NCBI RefSeq assembly: GCF_040869045.1
Contig: NC_090319.1
Coordinates: 281,329,693 to 281,393,692 of the forward strand
Length of the DNA: 64,000 nucleotides
Direction of reading: 5' to 3'
From: Eurosta solidaginis
Lineage: Eukaryota > Arthropoda > Insecta > Diptera > Tephritidae
Shown here: piece after piece, positions 23,276 through 33,415 of the stretch
Layout of the letters: each line of letters starts with the position of its first letter
How positions within the stretch are numbered: position 1 is the first letter of the stretch
The notes under the pieces: generated by a model
What the model saw: the letters and a program-made list of their open reading frames with translations, nothing else
Told to the model about the DNA's origin: nothing
Database searches by the model: none
Translations under genes and position numbers: made by a program

Positions 23276-24506
23276 TCGGTGTATGCATATGAAACCGGTA
23301 TTTTTTATTAAAAAAAACACATTTATTTCAAGAGAATGGTAACGAATATTTTATTCAAAGTAAGCGACCTCGCTAGCTATATATTTTGATCACCACTCAG
23401 GCAATTTATGGATACCTTGTCTAAAAAAGTCTGCGTTTTTTGAAGCAAACCAGTCATCGAGCCATTTTCCAACATTTTCGTAAGAAATGAAGCGCTGTTC
23501 GCTAAGTGCGTGCTCCATCGATGCAAATAAGTGAAAGTCGGATGGAGCCAAGTTTGTTGAGTAAGCGGGGTAGCGGTTGCCAGCTGTACGACTCAACCAA
23601 CCAAGTCTGTTTTGTTAGGTGTGGTGGTGCATTGTCATCGAGAAAAATTACTTTGTCATACCTAATTTCATATTCTGGGCGTTTTTGGCGCAGAGCACGG
23701 TTCAAGTTAGCAAATTGGTGTTGGTAGCGTTGACCATTAACAGTTTCGCCTAGTTTAGAAGCTCATACCAGAGAACACCACGCTGATCCCAGAAACCACT
23801 TATTTCCGAAACGATTTGGTCTTGGGGACGATTGTGCTGGTTGGCCAGGGTCCACATACGATCTCTTGTGTTTGGAATTCACGAAATAAATCCACTTTTC
23901 ATCGCCAGTAACGATCCGATGCAAAAACGACTTTCTTTTTTGTCTGGCGAGCAGCATTTCACATATTGTTTTCAGGGTTTCCTGCTGTCTGTCGTTCAGC
24001 TCATGTGGCACCCATATTCTAATTTTCATGATCTTTCCCTTGCATTTCAAACGTCTGGAAATGATAGTCTGGAACACATTTGGTTGTTCTGCTGCTGTTT
24101 TTGCGTCTGACTACCATCTTCATCCAGCAAAGCCTGCAATTCGACGTCCTCAAATAATTTCGGTGGTTTGCCGAGGTCAGCGTTTCTCACATCAAAATTA
24201 CCACTTTCAAACTTGTTGAACCACTGATTATACTGCGTACGACCAAGAGCGTGCTCTCCGTAAACTTCGATAAGCATTCGACGAGATTCTTAATGGTCCC
24301 CGCAAATCGTTGCTTGAAGGCACGTATTTCACATCTTCAAGAGCGAAAAAAAACACGACGTTGTATGAAACTTGAAATGTTTGGTATTGGATATTGTTGA
24401 CAGATCATAAGACGCCAACTAGCGCCAATGGTAGTTTTTGACTGTTCCTACAATTCTGCCTACTGACCGCTAGACGCCAATACCGGTTTCATATGCATAC
24501 ACCTGA
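23276..24506 (-). mobile_element. mariner element, 1.23 kb, with 25-bp TIRs
   Basis: Perfect 25-bp inverted repeats beginning GGTGTATGCATATGAAACC (23278-23302 and 24479-24503, inverted). TA dinucleotides lie at 23274-23275 and 24507-24508, as expected for the mariner target. Length and TIR size match the family. It is inserted in the long-inverted-repeat element, so it is the youngest of the three nested elements. Confidence 0.92.
23390..24340 (-). pseudogene. mariner transposase, frameshifted
   Basis: Minus-strand frames 24277-24047, 24077-23763, 23705-23502 and 23596-23390 cover the protein in order. They include the helix-turn-helix DNA-binding part (YGEHALGRTQYNQWFNKFES), the linker WVPHELNDRQ, and the catalytic signature TGDEKWI, FLDDNAPPH and LAPSDFHLF. 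Those three blocks carry the D,D34D triad; all three Asp residues are present. The C-terminus ends ..QGIHKLPEW. At least three frameshifts break it. The N-terminal ~40 residues are degraded. Mariner transposase cuts and pastes the element at TA sites; this copy cannot encode an active enzyme. Confidence 0.92.
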
Positions 24507-25611
24507 TACCTGCCGGTATCATAGAATCATGATTCTTATTATACTTAGACCTGAAACTCATGATATTTTTGGAGGAAAAATTGCAGGGTTTGCATTGAAA
24601 AGTTAACAAAGATATGCCAATTATCATGAATAGGGGATATCAAAGTAAATAAGTGAGTCAAACCTGTTGTTCCGTATTTTTAATAATAACACTATGCGAC
24701 ATAATCAATTTTTTTTCTTGGTATTGGACAAAACCCACTTTTTTGTAGAGATTGGGGCTTAAGTAAACAAAGTTGTTAGCTGACCTAGTCATGTGAAAAC
24801 GACTTCATAGCTTAAAAGGACATTAAACGGAAATGTGAAGCTTCTCAAGGCCAAAATAATGGCATATCAACTTTAAAAATCGGTCGTCAAATAATCAAGC
24901 CACAACCTTTTCGGCTGTATTTCGAAGGATCAAAAAAAATTTTTTTAAATATTTCCGAAACCCTCTCAGCAAAATCTTTAAATTTAGGGGCGGACATTAG
25001 CAACTTTTTTTTGTATGGGGACCAACCCAGTCTAGTATATATCTACATATACGAATACATGTACATATATATGTCTATATAATATGAAAAAATAACGTAC
25101 CTTTCACATTGAACTTCTGTAAGAATTTTTCAATATTCAGAGCCACCAACTTGTTAGGTATTCATCAAAAATAAACCCAAATCTGACATAATGTATGTAA
25201 TTTTATTTATTCATGTTTTATTTGTCATACCAAAGTTTTAGACGCTGGTAACTCTGCCGCTAGAAAAAGGTATTAGAAATGGGAATACAGTACTCGATAT
25301 TTAGAAAAAAACATCGATAATCGCACCATGAACCTAGTAATTGATATATCGATATTTATATCGATACTTTTGCAGCTCTACTACCTAGCGTTTTATTTCC
25401 ACAAGCTTGCAAAAAAAAGCGGCTTCCATTGATATAATGAGACATGACGCAACTTGAAGCCATCAACGTGGATTATAAGGCCCATTAATTCTTACCGGTG
25501 TGGTCAGTCTAGACTATACACAAAAATCAAAGGGTCCTAAAATATATATGTACGTGAAAAGAAATTTCAGGAAAGTGTATCGTAACAAGCGTACGACCAT
25601 TGATACAACAT

Positions 25612-26718
25612 GCTTATTTCATGCAACATTAAATGACACTCGCCCTTTGACACAATCAACCACAGCCCTTGTCTAAGAAGATGGACCGCTAATTATCTGA
25701 ATGGTCGGCAGACGTCGGTTCAATTTAGGAACGAAGTTAGTTTCTAAAATGAACAACTATCTTCCCGATCTTTCCGGTTCCTTCACCTCGCGCAACTTGG
25801 CATTATCACCGATGTCTCAAATATTAGACATACGCGTCGATGGTGCCATACTACTCACTGTCAGTCACCCAAATATCTTAGGGGTAAGGTTCGATAATAC
25901 TCTAACATTCAAGGCTCATACCATCGAGGTTGTTTCTAAAGTACAACGTCTTAACAAAATCCTCAAGTTGCTTGCTGGCAGCACATGGGGAAAAGATAAA
26001 GAAACGTTCCTAACCACGTACAAAGCAATTGGCCGGCAGCTCATGAGCTACGTATCACCAGTTTGGTTGCCTGGTCTTAAAAATCAACACTGAAAAATAC
26101 AGACCTGTCAAAATGCTGCAATCAGAACTGCCACCGGATTTCTCCATATGAGCCTCGAACACCACATACAGAATGAGGCCAAAGAGCTGAACAAGCAGTT
26201 TTAGCTTAATTGTCACAAACCATAACATCCCATAAAACAACTGCTTCATCTAGCACCGCCTCCACGGGGATTAAGGGAACATCTTCTAAAGCACTATGAC
26301 GAGATCCAGCACCTGCCAACCCAGCCGTTTGATCCAGGCAAGCGTAAGCAGACCCACAGAATCGGTAAACGCCTTTGTCAGAACGAGCACGATGAACCCC
26401 GTTATTAATATCCCACCCCGGCAGAAGAAGAAATCATATTACCAAGAGTGGCACGAGTCACCCTGGCCCAACTTCTTTCTGGATACTGTAACAGGTTAAA
26501 CTCTTACTTGTCCAGATATGTTCTGCATGCGATGTGTCCCCACATGACACCAACCATCTTTTCAATTGTAATGTGGAACGCATGCCTCTAACACCTATCT
26601 CCCTATGATCCGCCCCTGTTGAAACAGTCAGTTTCCTTGGACTCCCGTTAGAGAACTTTGATCGCAATTCGCCCATTGAATGGGGCGAAGCAATGTTAAT
26701 ACAAAACAACAATAACAT
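25612..26718 (+). pseudogene. jockey-type LINE, RT C-terminus and 3' end
   Basis: Begins near the end of the RT palm (NDTRPLTQSTTALV in broken frame; region between 25620 and 25740). It then reads the thumb and connection, open from 25701 to 26093: HPNILGVRFDNTLTF and LAGSTWGKDKETFLTTYKAIG. Further on in other frames come CQNAAIRTATG, ARVTLAQLLSGYCNRLNSYL and a terminal ..VETVSFLGL-like stretch. The 3' end at about 26700-26718 is CAA-rich (ACAAAACAACAATAACA), the tail type of this family. The minus-strand fragment at 41.5-41.84 kb is the same family, with its terminal zinc-like CPAC..NHLFNC motif better preserved. Many stops; 5' truncated. Confidence 0.85.
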
Positions 26719-27339
26719 GCTTATTTAATGCATGCATGAAATTTCTATAAATAACTTTACTGCTACCAACCCGATCATGAAAAGCTTTAGTGACTTTTTA
26801 AGTTTAGAGGCGATTTTTATAATAATTCCGAAGTCGATATTTTTATACTCAGCGTGCTTTGCACACAACTTTGATTGGATAACGGTTGGTTGTACATGTA
26901 TAAAGGAATCGAGATAGATATAGACTTCCATATATCAAAATCATCAGTATCAAAAAAAATTTCAGTGAGCCATGTCCGTCCGTCCGTCCGTCCGTTAACA
27001 TAGGCGGATGTACCTAATGGCTTTTTGGGCTTCAGCCCAGGGCCCGTGGATGCGAAGGGCCCCCAGCCACCAATAAAAATAAAAGACGAATGCCACACCA
27101 GACGCACTGATATTTTACTACCACAGTCACATTATTTTACTACTACAAACACTAGATGGCCAGAACCGTTTAAACGGGATTTCCTGATTGGAAACACATA
27201 GGAACGTCTTTAGAAAATCACGAAAATTCTAATGAACATAAAATTTCTATGTTAGCTTGGCTGGCACGAAAAGAAAATAAGTTTGTGTAGATAAGCAGCT
27301 CCAGGATCAATCAAAGAAAGAAACAGAGTACTATTATAT

Positions 27340-28930
27340 TGTTATGAAACGGGTTATTGCAGTGATAAAATTTTTGGTTCACTACATAATGGTAATTTCA
27401 TGGGAGCTCTGGATCTATTGGCAGAGTTTGACCCATTCGTTCGGGAACATATTGAACAACGAGAGCTGCGACCGAAATCGGCAATATCGTACTTATCAAA
27501 AACAGTATATGAGGAAGTTATTGATATTATGGGCAAAAAGATAGTGAAACAAATTATAAATCAAATAAATAACGACGACACAAAGTATTATTCAATTGTG
27601 ATGGATTCAACTCTAGATCTGTCTCACAATGACCAACTTGCTATTGTTTTACGATACTGTTTTCAGGGAAATGTATACGAAAGATGTGTCTCGTTCATCA
27701 AAATTAGTAGTCATACTGGTTTATACTTATTTAATATTCTACAAGACTTTTTAGAAAAAAATGGGCTGATACTGGATAATTGTAGGGGACAGTCTTATGC
27801 AACGCAGCCAATATGTCGGGTTATTACAAAGGTGTCCAAGCATTAATTAAACAAAAAAATAAAAGTGCGGATTATGTACCATGTGCTGCACATTCCCTTG
27901 ACCTAGATGGTGAAGAATGTGTTAAAGTTGCAAGTTCTTTTCTTTTCATCTTCAACCCATAGGTGGGAATTGTTACATCGTGAAATGCAACTAAAATTTA
28001 TGTTAAAAACTTTAAGCCAAACCAGATGGTCTTGTCATTATGAGGCTGTCAAAGCTTTAAAAAATCATGTTTCTGAAATTATGAAAATTTTAAAACTTTT
28101 AGCGAAAATGAGGACGAGTAAGCTGATTACAGAAAAGAGGCACGAAGTGTGTTTAATAAACTGGCGAAACTATCATTTGCAATTTTGATCACATTTTGGG
28201 AAGAAATTTTGGAGAGATTTCATGTAGTAAATAAAAAAATACAGAGCCCTGGCTTAAATATTTGCGAAGGCAAAGTGTTCGTGTAAAACATAAGACAGCA
28301 TTCAGATCAGAAGCTAAACGAGTACGAAGAGAAAGCTATGAAATTAAGTACTAGTGTGGAAACAAATTACAGCGATGTTTACGAGGGTCAAATTACTTCA
28401 AAATTTGCCGATAAGTCTACAGCTAAAGTCTCAGTGTGCGGCGCAGAGAAATTTAAAAGAGACACGCTAAACGTTGCATTGGATAAGTTGATTATGGATT
28501 TAAATGAAAGGGGTCAAGTCTATGTGACAACCAGCAAAAAATTTAATTTGTTTATGGATTTGCAGAATTAAAACCAGGAAAGTGTGGATCTGGAAAGTGT
28601 ACGCAATATTGTAAAATATTATTCAGATGAAGTAGATGAAAATTTAGTAAATGGATGCATTCAATTAAAATCATATTTACTACAATCTAAATCAGACTGC
28701 TACACCTCTTGCAGTGAAATTTATAAGCTTATCTATGAAAAGGAAGTTGTTGGTGTATTTCCTAATTGTTACACCATTTAAAAATTTTTTTGACGTTGCC
28801 TATATATTGAAAATAAGTATAGGACAACAATGTCGAACGATCGACTTAATCATTTATCTCCTCTTTCTATAAAGTGATCTAACAAAGGATTTAGCAGTTG
28901 ATGAGCATGGTAATATTGATGAGCATGGAA
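27340..28930 (+). pseudogene. hAT transposase, DUF4371/ZMYM1-like, broken
   Basis: Frames 27400-27846, 27907-28188, 28338-28571 and 28584-28781 read collinearly as a ZMYM1-like (DUF4371) hAT transposase. Recognisable parts are NFMGALDLLAEFDPFVREHI; the catalytic-region strand YYSIVMDSTLDLSHNDQLAI (Asp near residue 67 of the 27400 frame); YVPCAAHSLDL in a shifted frame at about 27876-27905; TRWSCHYEAVKAL; and a collapsed C-terminal dimerisation segment, with SNDRLNHLSPLSI at about 28831-28870. The typical ASAERSFS block is missing. The N-terminal zinc-finger region is deleted. Multiple stops and frameshifts. These transposases excise and integrate hAT elements with 8-bp duplications. Confidence 0.87.
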
Positions 28931-29109
28931 TGATTGATTGACGATAATATGGTATAATAAAATGGGTGACATGACAGATTAAATATAAGTACATTACAAC
29001 TCGGCCAATCTGACTTAATGATTGACCTCAATCAGCTGAGGTTGTGTGACCTGTTGAAGTTGGTGACTGAAGTGGGTCTTGTTCATCATTATTAGGCAGG
29101 CACCATTTA

Positions 29110-30017
29110 TGAATTTTCATAGCTTCAGCAATTCATCCACGATACTACCTCTTTGATTTACCCCAAAGAGTAAAACGCTAGGCGAATTTTCCTAGTACTA
29201 TGTTGTTTAGAGCATATTATATTTGAGGCAACTTGGCAGTCCAGTCTGAGTGTTCCACGGACTCAGTAAGTTTACTCAACATCATATTTAGGACACGGTT
29301 TACTCTCTCGAACTGCCCATTTGACTGCGGTGATGCTACTGCGACGTTCACATGGCTTATATTTCTTTTCGATAAGTAGTCACTAAACTCGAGGGAAGTA
29401 AAGCAAGTTCCGCGAGCAGTTATGATACGTCTGGGGCGGCTATAGTAAGAAAATATTTATCTAGTGAGCAGCACACTTCTTTTGTACTCGTGGAATTAAC
29501 CGGATATAATTTTACAAATTTTGTGAATGCGTCAATCACGACTAAAATATGTTTGCGTTTTGATTTAATCGCTCGCAAGGGCCGAAGTGATCTAAGTGAA
29601 GGGTGTCAAATGGTATTGGTTTTTTAGGAATACTAAACATGTTATGCTCATTGGAATGAGCTGGGCAAAGTACACAATACACTTAAGACAATTCTTAATG
29701 AACCGGTCAACTTTATCCCTCATACTTTCAAACCAATATGTCTCGCGTATTTGATTATAACATTTCTCTGTTTCTAAATGGCCAAATTTCTCGTGAGTTG
29801 TGCGGATTACATTTCCCTTCATCTCTGAAGGTATACAAAGCATAATCTTCTCGCCAATTTTCCTACATACTAAACCCTTCACTAGTTCATACCCTATGAC
29901 TTCCTCTTTCTCCAGTTTGGTCATGAGCTCCCTAAACTTCTCGTCTCGGTTCTGAGCAATTTGGATCTGAACATCCAGATCATCCAAGTCTACAGGGGCC
30001 ACTAACTCACTTTCCAC
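29110..30017 (-). pseudogene. Gypsy integrase remnant, second catalytic Asp lost
   Basis: Frame 30017-29592 has the integrase zinc domain (H-x3-H in THEKFGH, C-x2-C in NCLKC). The core follows in other frames: HLDHFGPL (first Asp present, about 29555-29580), then ITARGTCFTS at about 29390-29420, where the family has T-D-R-G-T (Asp to Ala), then SPQSNGQFERVN (Glu present, about 29310-29340). Frameshifts and stops follow towards 29110. Because of the lost Asp, as well as the frameshifts, this integrase would be inactive. Confidence 0.82.
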
Positions 30018-30059
30018 TTCGTCAGACCAGCGTTGCGAATCTACAAGTTGAGAATACTG

Positions 30060-30400
30060 CTAATATGCTAAACTATTGTTACTGCTAACTATTATTACAT
30101 TAATATTTCCAATTAATTTACGAAAATAAATTGCACACAATGCTGTGCCAAAAGAATATATCCTTCTTTTACCAACGCCAACGAATTGTGTAGGCTTTGC
30201 CCGAAATGACAGCTTAACAAATTTTTCAGCAACTGATCTTTGCATAAGGCTAATAGAACTACCGGAATCGAAAAGAGAGATGATATTTGTAAAACCTGTA
30301 CATCTGTTTCGATTTTTATCGTAAAAGGCCACACTTACCTCTTGCTGAGATTCTAAAGGAACATAGTCATCCATGCAACTTGAGATGTTTGGGTTTTCTT
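30060..30400 (-). pseudogene. Gypsy aspartic protease remnant
   Basis: The minus-strand frame ending at 30060 carries LFDSGSSISLM (catalytic DSG with the flanking hydrophobic strand) and continues to about 90 residues, with FVGVGKRRIYSFGTALCAIYF. The frame joins the gag tail upstream without a gap. It stops just where RT should begin, at the deletion junction. Confidence 0.82.
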
Positions 30401-31350
30401 CTTTGGGAAATTGCGATGCATATTTCCTAGTTGGTGGCAAATAAAACATGACCCGGCTGGGCGATGCGGATTTGGGCAGGCACTCTGATAACGCCGGAAT
30501 CGCGAGCAGTTGAAACAACGTACAGTGGAAAGATCTTCAGTAGTGTTTGCCTTTACTGCGGTATTTGATACCTCTGTGCTCAATGGTTTGCGAACACCAA
30601 CGCTGTGACGACGTTGCTCGTAACGTTCCATTCGGCGTATGAGTTGCTTATATTGTTGCTGGTGTCTGGGATTCCGTCCACTATAATGTCTTCCAACTCC
30701 TGCTCCATTATCTCCGATTGGGCAGCGATTGATTCCATTGCCACCACATAACTGGCACACGATTATGACGGTTTTAGTTTGCGTAACCCTAGATGGCGAT
30801 AGAACTCCTGTCGAGAGCAATTACGGCGGAACATTGCGCATAAAAACAGCTTCAACGTGGAGTAATCCATTAGGCCTTGGTTCAAAACGAATTCTTTCGC
30901 TGTCCCAGTCATGCATCGGCGCAATGCTAGGCATTTATGTCTTTTATTGTAGATGTTAGCATCAGCATAGTCTTCAAACTGTAAAACCCAACGATTTATA
31001 CCGTAGTTATTGTCGCCACTAAACTTCGGGACTGCTTCATCAAGTTCGTCGAATTGGATGTACTTTCCTATGCGCACGACCGGACCAGACTCCAATTGCT
31101 GGACTACACCTTGGAGCTCCATTACTTCTTTACGTAGCTTTAATAATCTTAACTGCTTTTCAAGGTGGTTTATTTCTCCACTTGATGGTGTGGCCTCAAG
31201 GCCAACAGATACGTCAGAAGCAATAGTTGGGCTTATGGCATAGTTTGCAGCGGATTTATTCATATGAAGCTGAGTGGAACCATACCAGGCAACGTTGCTA
31301 GTATTCTCACTGGACATTACGACGGTCCCACCAGAGGCATCGGACAGCAT
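30353..31350 (-). pseudogene. Gypsy gag with two zinc knuckles
   Basis: The frame 31350-30763 (195 codons) opens with MLSDASGGTVVMSS, has a Leu-rich coiled segment (LEKQLRLLKLRKEVMELQ, about residues 63-80), then the capsid-like core with FSGDNNYGINRWVLQFEDYA. The protein continues in the frame 30820-30353, with an Arg-rich linker and the nucleocapsid knuckles CFNCSRFRRYQSAC and CFICHQLGNMHRNF. The second knuckle lacks its last Cys (NF where a C is expected). A frameshift near 30790 separates the two frames. In an active copy it would package the element RNA. Confidence 0.85.
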
Positions 31351-32086
31351 AACAGCGGGTGAAATAATATAGGAATTCGCTGCACGAAAATGCAGAAAGG
31401 TTGATTTGTAATTTAATATTCTTTATTGTCATATTTTTGTTTTGATAAATAAATGTTTTTATAAGCTGATTGTTTTCTGATAACTATATACTGCATCACC
31501 GTAGAAAACAGGGCCCCGAGTAACATTAGCCCAGGGCCCCACATTGTCACGATCCGCCCCTGCCTGTTAACCCGATAACTTGAGTAAATATTGAGGTATC
31601 TTCACCAAATTTGGTACACGATTTTATGTTTACCTAGCATAGATTGGTATGGAAAATGAGCGAAATCCGTTGATAACCACGCCCACTTTTTATATATATA
31701 ACATTTTGGAAAACACAAAAACCTGATAATTTAGTAAATAATACACCTAAAATGTTGAAATTTGACATGTGGACTGATATTGAGACTCTTGATAAAAATT
31801 TGGAAACATTTTTTAAAACGGGCGTGGCACCGCCCACATGTGACAAAATCAATTTTACAAATATCATTAACCATAAATCAAAAATCGTTAAACATATCGT
31901 AACAAAATTCGGCAGAGAGGTTGCCTTTACTATAAGGAATGCTTTGAAGAAAAATTAACGAAATCGGTTAAGGACCATGCCCACTTTTATATAAAAGATT
32001 TATAAAAGGGTCGTGGACGAATAAAATTAGCTATATCTTTGCAAAAAAGAGCTTTATATCAATGGTATTTCATTTCCCAAATATAT

Positions 32087-33415
32087 TTAGGGCAGATGTA
32101 CCAGTAACCGGCCACTTAACTTTTTTTTTTAGCTTTTGAACTCTTCTTCGTTACATTTTATAAGTGATATTAAAAAACTTTGAATTTTCAAATGACTATT
32201 GCTTAATTCTAAATCTAATAAATCACTTCGATAGAAAACTCTCTATTTTTTGTAAAAATTATTGTTTTGATACAAGTCAGAATTTGCCAGTAACCGGACA
32301 GTTTTTTCAGAAACCGGACAGTAAAATTCCAGTTACCGGACGTTTGTGATCTAAAATAAAAATAATTGTTTTGTAACGTTTTATAACGTTGTTTTTATTT
32401 TTATTTAATATTTAAACCAAATAAATACAACAACAAAAAATAAACTTTTGCACATTCTTCATAAATTTCATTGACTTGCATAGGTACTTATTAGAGTCCT
32501 GCATGACTGCATTCACACGTGAATGTACAATGAGACATACTGATACTGTCTCAGTATCCATTGTACTTCACGCCAATGAGAGCATTTCTCCGACAAGATG
32601 GAGCACAGTTTACTACATGCTACAGTCTCTCAAAAATAACTGGGTTGACGCTGTAAATATTTTGGAGGAAAATCGTCAACTGAAATGTATTAGTGGAATA
32701 AGCTTAAATGCCATAACAGATACCCTTAAAGTGCTAGCTAAATTTGAGGAAACATCAATAGATTTGGAAGGCGATAGCTGTCCAACCTTACATTTAGTAA
32801 TAGTACATGTTTACTACTTAATGCGGCATTGTGAATCAACCAACGATGAGTCAGAATGCATACAAGGTTTGAAGCTACGGCTGCGTACATTGCTTAAGGA
32901 CACTTTACTTAGTAATTTAACAATGATTCATAAAATAGCTCTATTTCTGTTCCCACCCACTAATAATCTCTCCCAGTTTACTGCTGCTGAGAAAAATGAA
33001 GTCAAAGAACATTGTAAAACTTTGCTTGAAAGGCTAATAAATGAAGACAGTTTGATAAACAATGAAAACTCTCAGCAGAATTCTCTTTCAAATAAAAAGA
33101 ATGCCTATTTTCCGGATTTCTCCAGCCTCAAAAGATACCTAGTAGTATTGACCGAGTACAAGAAGAATTGATGCTATATGAAAATATTTCTGAGGTCATG
33201 CACAACGATTTTACGTTCTAAAGTGGTGGGAGTTTAATAAACTTAAATATCCTCTGTCATTCCAGCTAAGCCGAAAAATATTTGCTACTCCTGCTAGAAA
33301 AGAAAGAATATTTTCAAGCGCCAAGCAATTACTTTCAGATAAGCGTAGTTCCCTAGGGTTTAACCCGACATGTGTTGAAAAAATTATGTTTTTACATATC
33401 AATATGAACAAGTAA
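32087..33415 (+). mobile_element. third hAT element, 5'-deleted
   Basis: A hAT coding remnant at 32476-33415 is preceded by about 380 bp holding four copies of a CCAGTAACCGGAC-like motif (about 32101, 32287, 32311 and 32331). These may be subterminal repeats. The left end abuts the broken end of copy D at about 32080; the right end is cut by copy G at 33407. No TIR pair was found. Confidence 0.6.
32476..33415 (+). pseudogene. hAT transposase C-terminal half
   Basis: A 231-codon open frame (32476-33171) includes the hAT core segment SPTRWSTVYYMLQSL (about residues 37-51) and a long helical region characteristic of the insertion domain. After a frameshift near 33175-33215 the C-terminal dimerisation domain follows: FNKLKYPLSFQLSRKIFATP, RIFSSAKQLLSDKRSSL and CVEKIMFLHINMN, ending at TAA 33413-33415. 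The BED finger and the first catalytic half are missing. Family members normally have Ser/Ala-rich residues before ERIFS; here a short Arg/Lys stretch replaces them. This is a different hAT lineage from those at 22.2 and 27 kb. Confidence 0.85.

Larger units (their letters stand above)
22870..25039. mobile_element. Long-inverted-repeat DNA element (TATATTAGACTGGG ends)
   Basis: Left arm at about 22870-23145 and right arm at about 24760-25039 are imperfect inverted copies of one another. Shared blocks include TTAGACTGGG, GTTGCTAATGTC, CCCCTAAATTTAAAGAT, CGGCTGTATTTCGAAGGATC, AAGCTTCACATTTCCGTTTA and GACTTCATAGCTTAAAA. The TATA at each end fits a TA target. The terminal TATTAGACTGGG block also starts the 265-bp MITE at 52479. 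No transposase of its own is visible; the interior is taken up by a mariner. Confidence 0.75.
22235..25380 (-). mobile_element. hAT-type element with 23-bp perfect TIRs and a BED-finger remnant
   Basis: The ends are perfect inverted repeats of 23 bp: TAGAGCTGCAAAAGTATCGA.. at 22235-22257 and its complement at 25358-25380. The CAGAG/TAGAG-TG start is typical of hAT termini (family knowledge). ATCGAT motifs cluster next to both ends. An 8-bp target duplication is not convincing (GTATGTAT versus CTACCTAG). The element is split by the 22870-25039 insertion and keeps only the transposase N-terminus. Confidence 0.8.
29105..31440 (-). mobile_element. Gypsy-type LTR retrotransposon, internally deleted, nested in the hAT
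   Basis: Minus-strand order gag (31350-30353), protease (about 30400-30060) and integrase (30017 down to about 29110). RT and RNase H, normally about 2 kb between protease and integrase, are absent; the junction lies at about 30020-30060, where the protease frame is followed directly by the pre-integrase linker. No LTR pair was recognised. Possible LTR-like AT-rich sequence with AATAAA lies at 31380-31480. It sits in opposite orientation to its hAT host. Confidence 0.82.
26999..31562 (+). mobile_element. hAT element with ZMYM1-like transposase, containing a Gypsy insertion
   Basis: Terminal inverted repeats CATAGGCGGAT (left) and CAGGGGCGGAT (right, complemented), with a second shared block AGCCCAGGGCCC just inside both ends. 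Flanks TCCGTTAA (26991-26998) and CCTGTTAA (31563-31570) match at 6 of 8 bases, fitting a decayed 8-bp hAT target duplication. CAGGGGCGGAT-type ends belong to hAT families with DUF4371/ZMYM-like transposases (family knowledge), which agrees with the coding remnant inside. Confidence 0.88.
26840..32079 (+). mobile_element. TATACTCAG-family copy D (CTTTGCACAC subfamily), split by a hAT element
   Basis: Left part 26840-26998: TTTTATACTCAGCGTGCTTTGCACAC through the (CCGT)n run. Right part 31563-32079 resumes at CCCGATAACTTGAGTAAATATTGAGG and continues to CATTTCCCA. Both parts match copy I (43784-45192) in the same order. The intervening 4.56 kb is the hAT insertion. The right end is cut off at about 32080 by the hAT fragment that follows. 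Confidence 0.88.
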
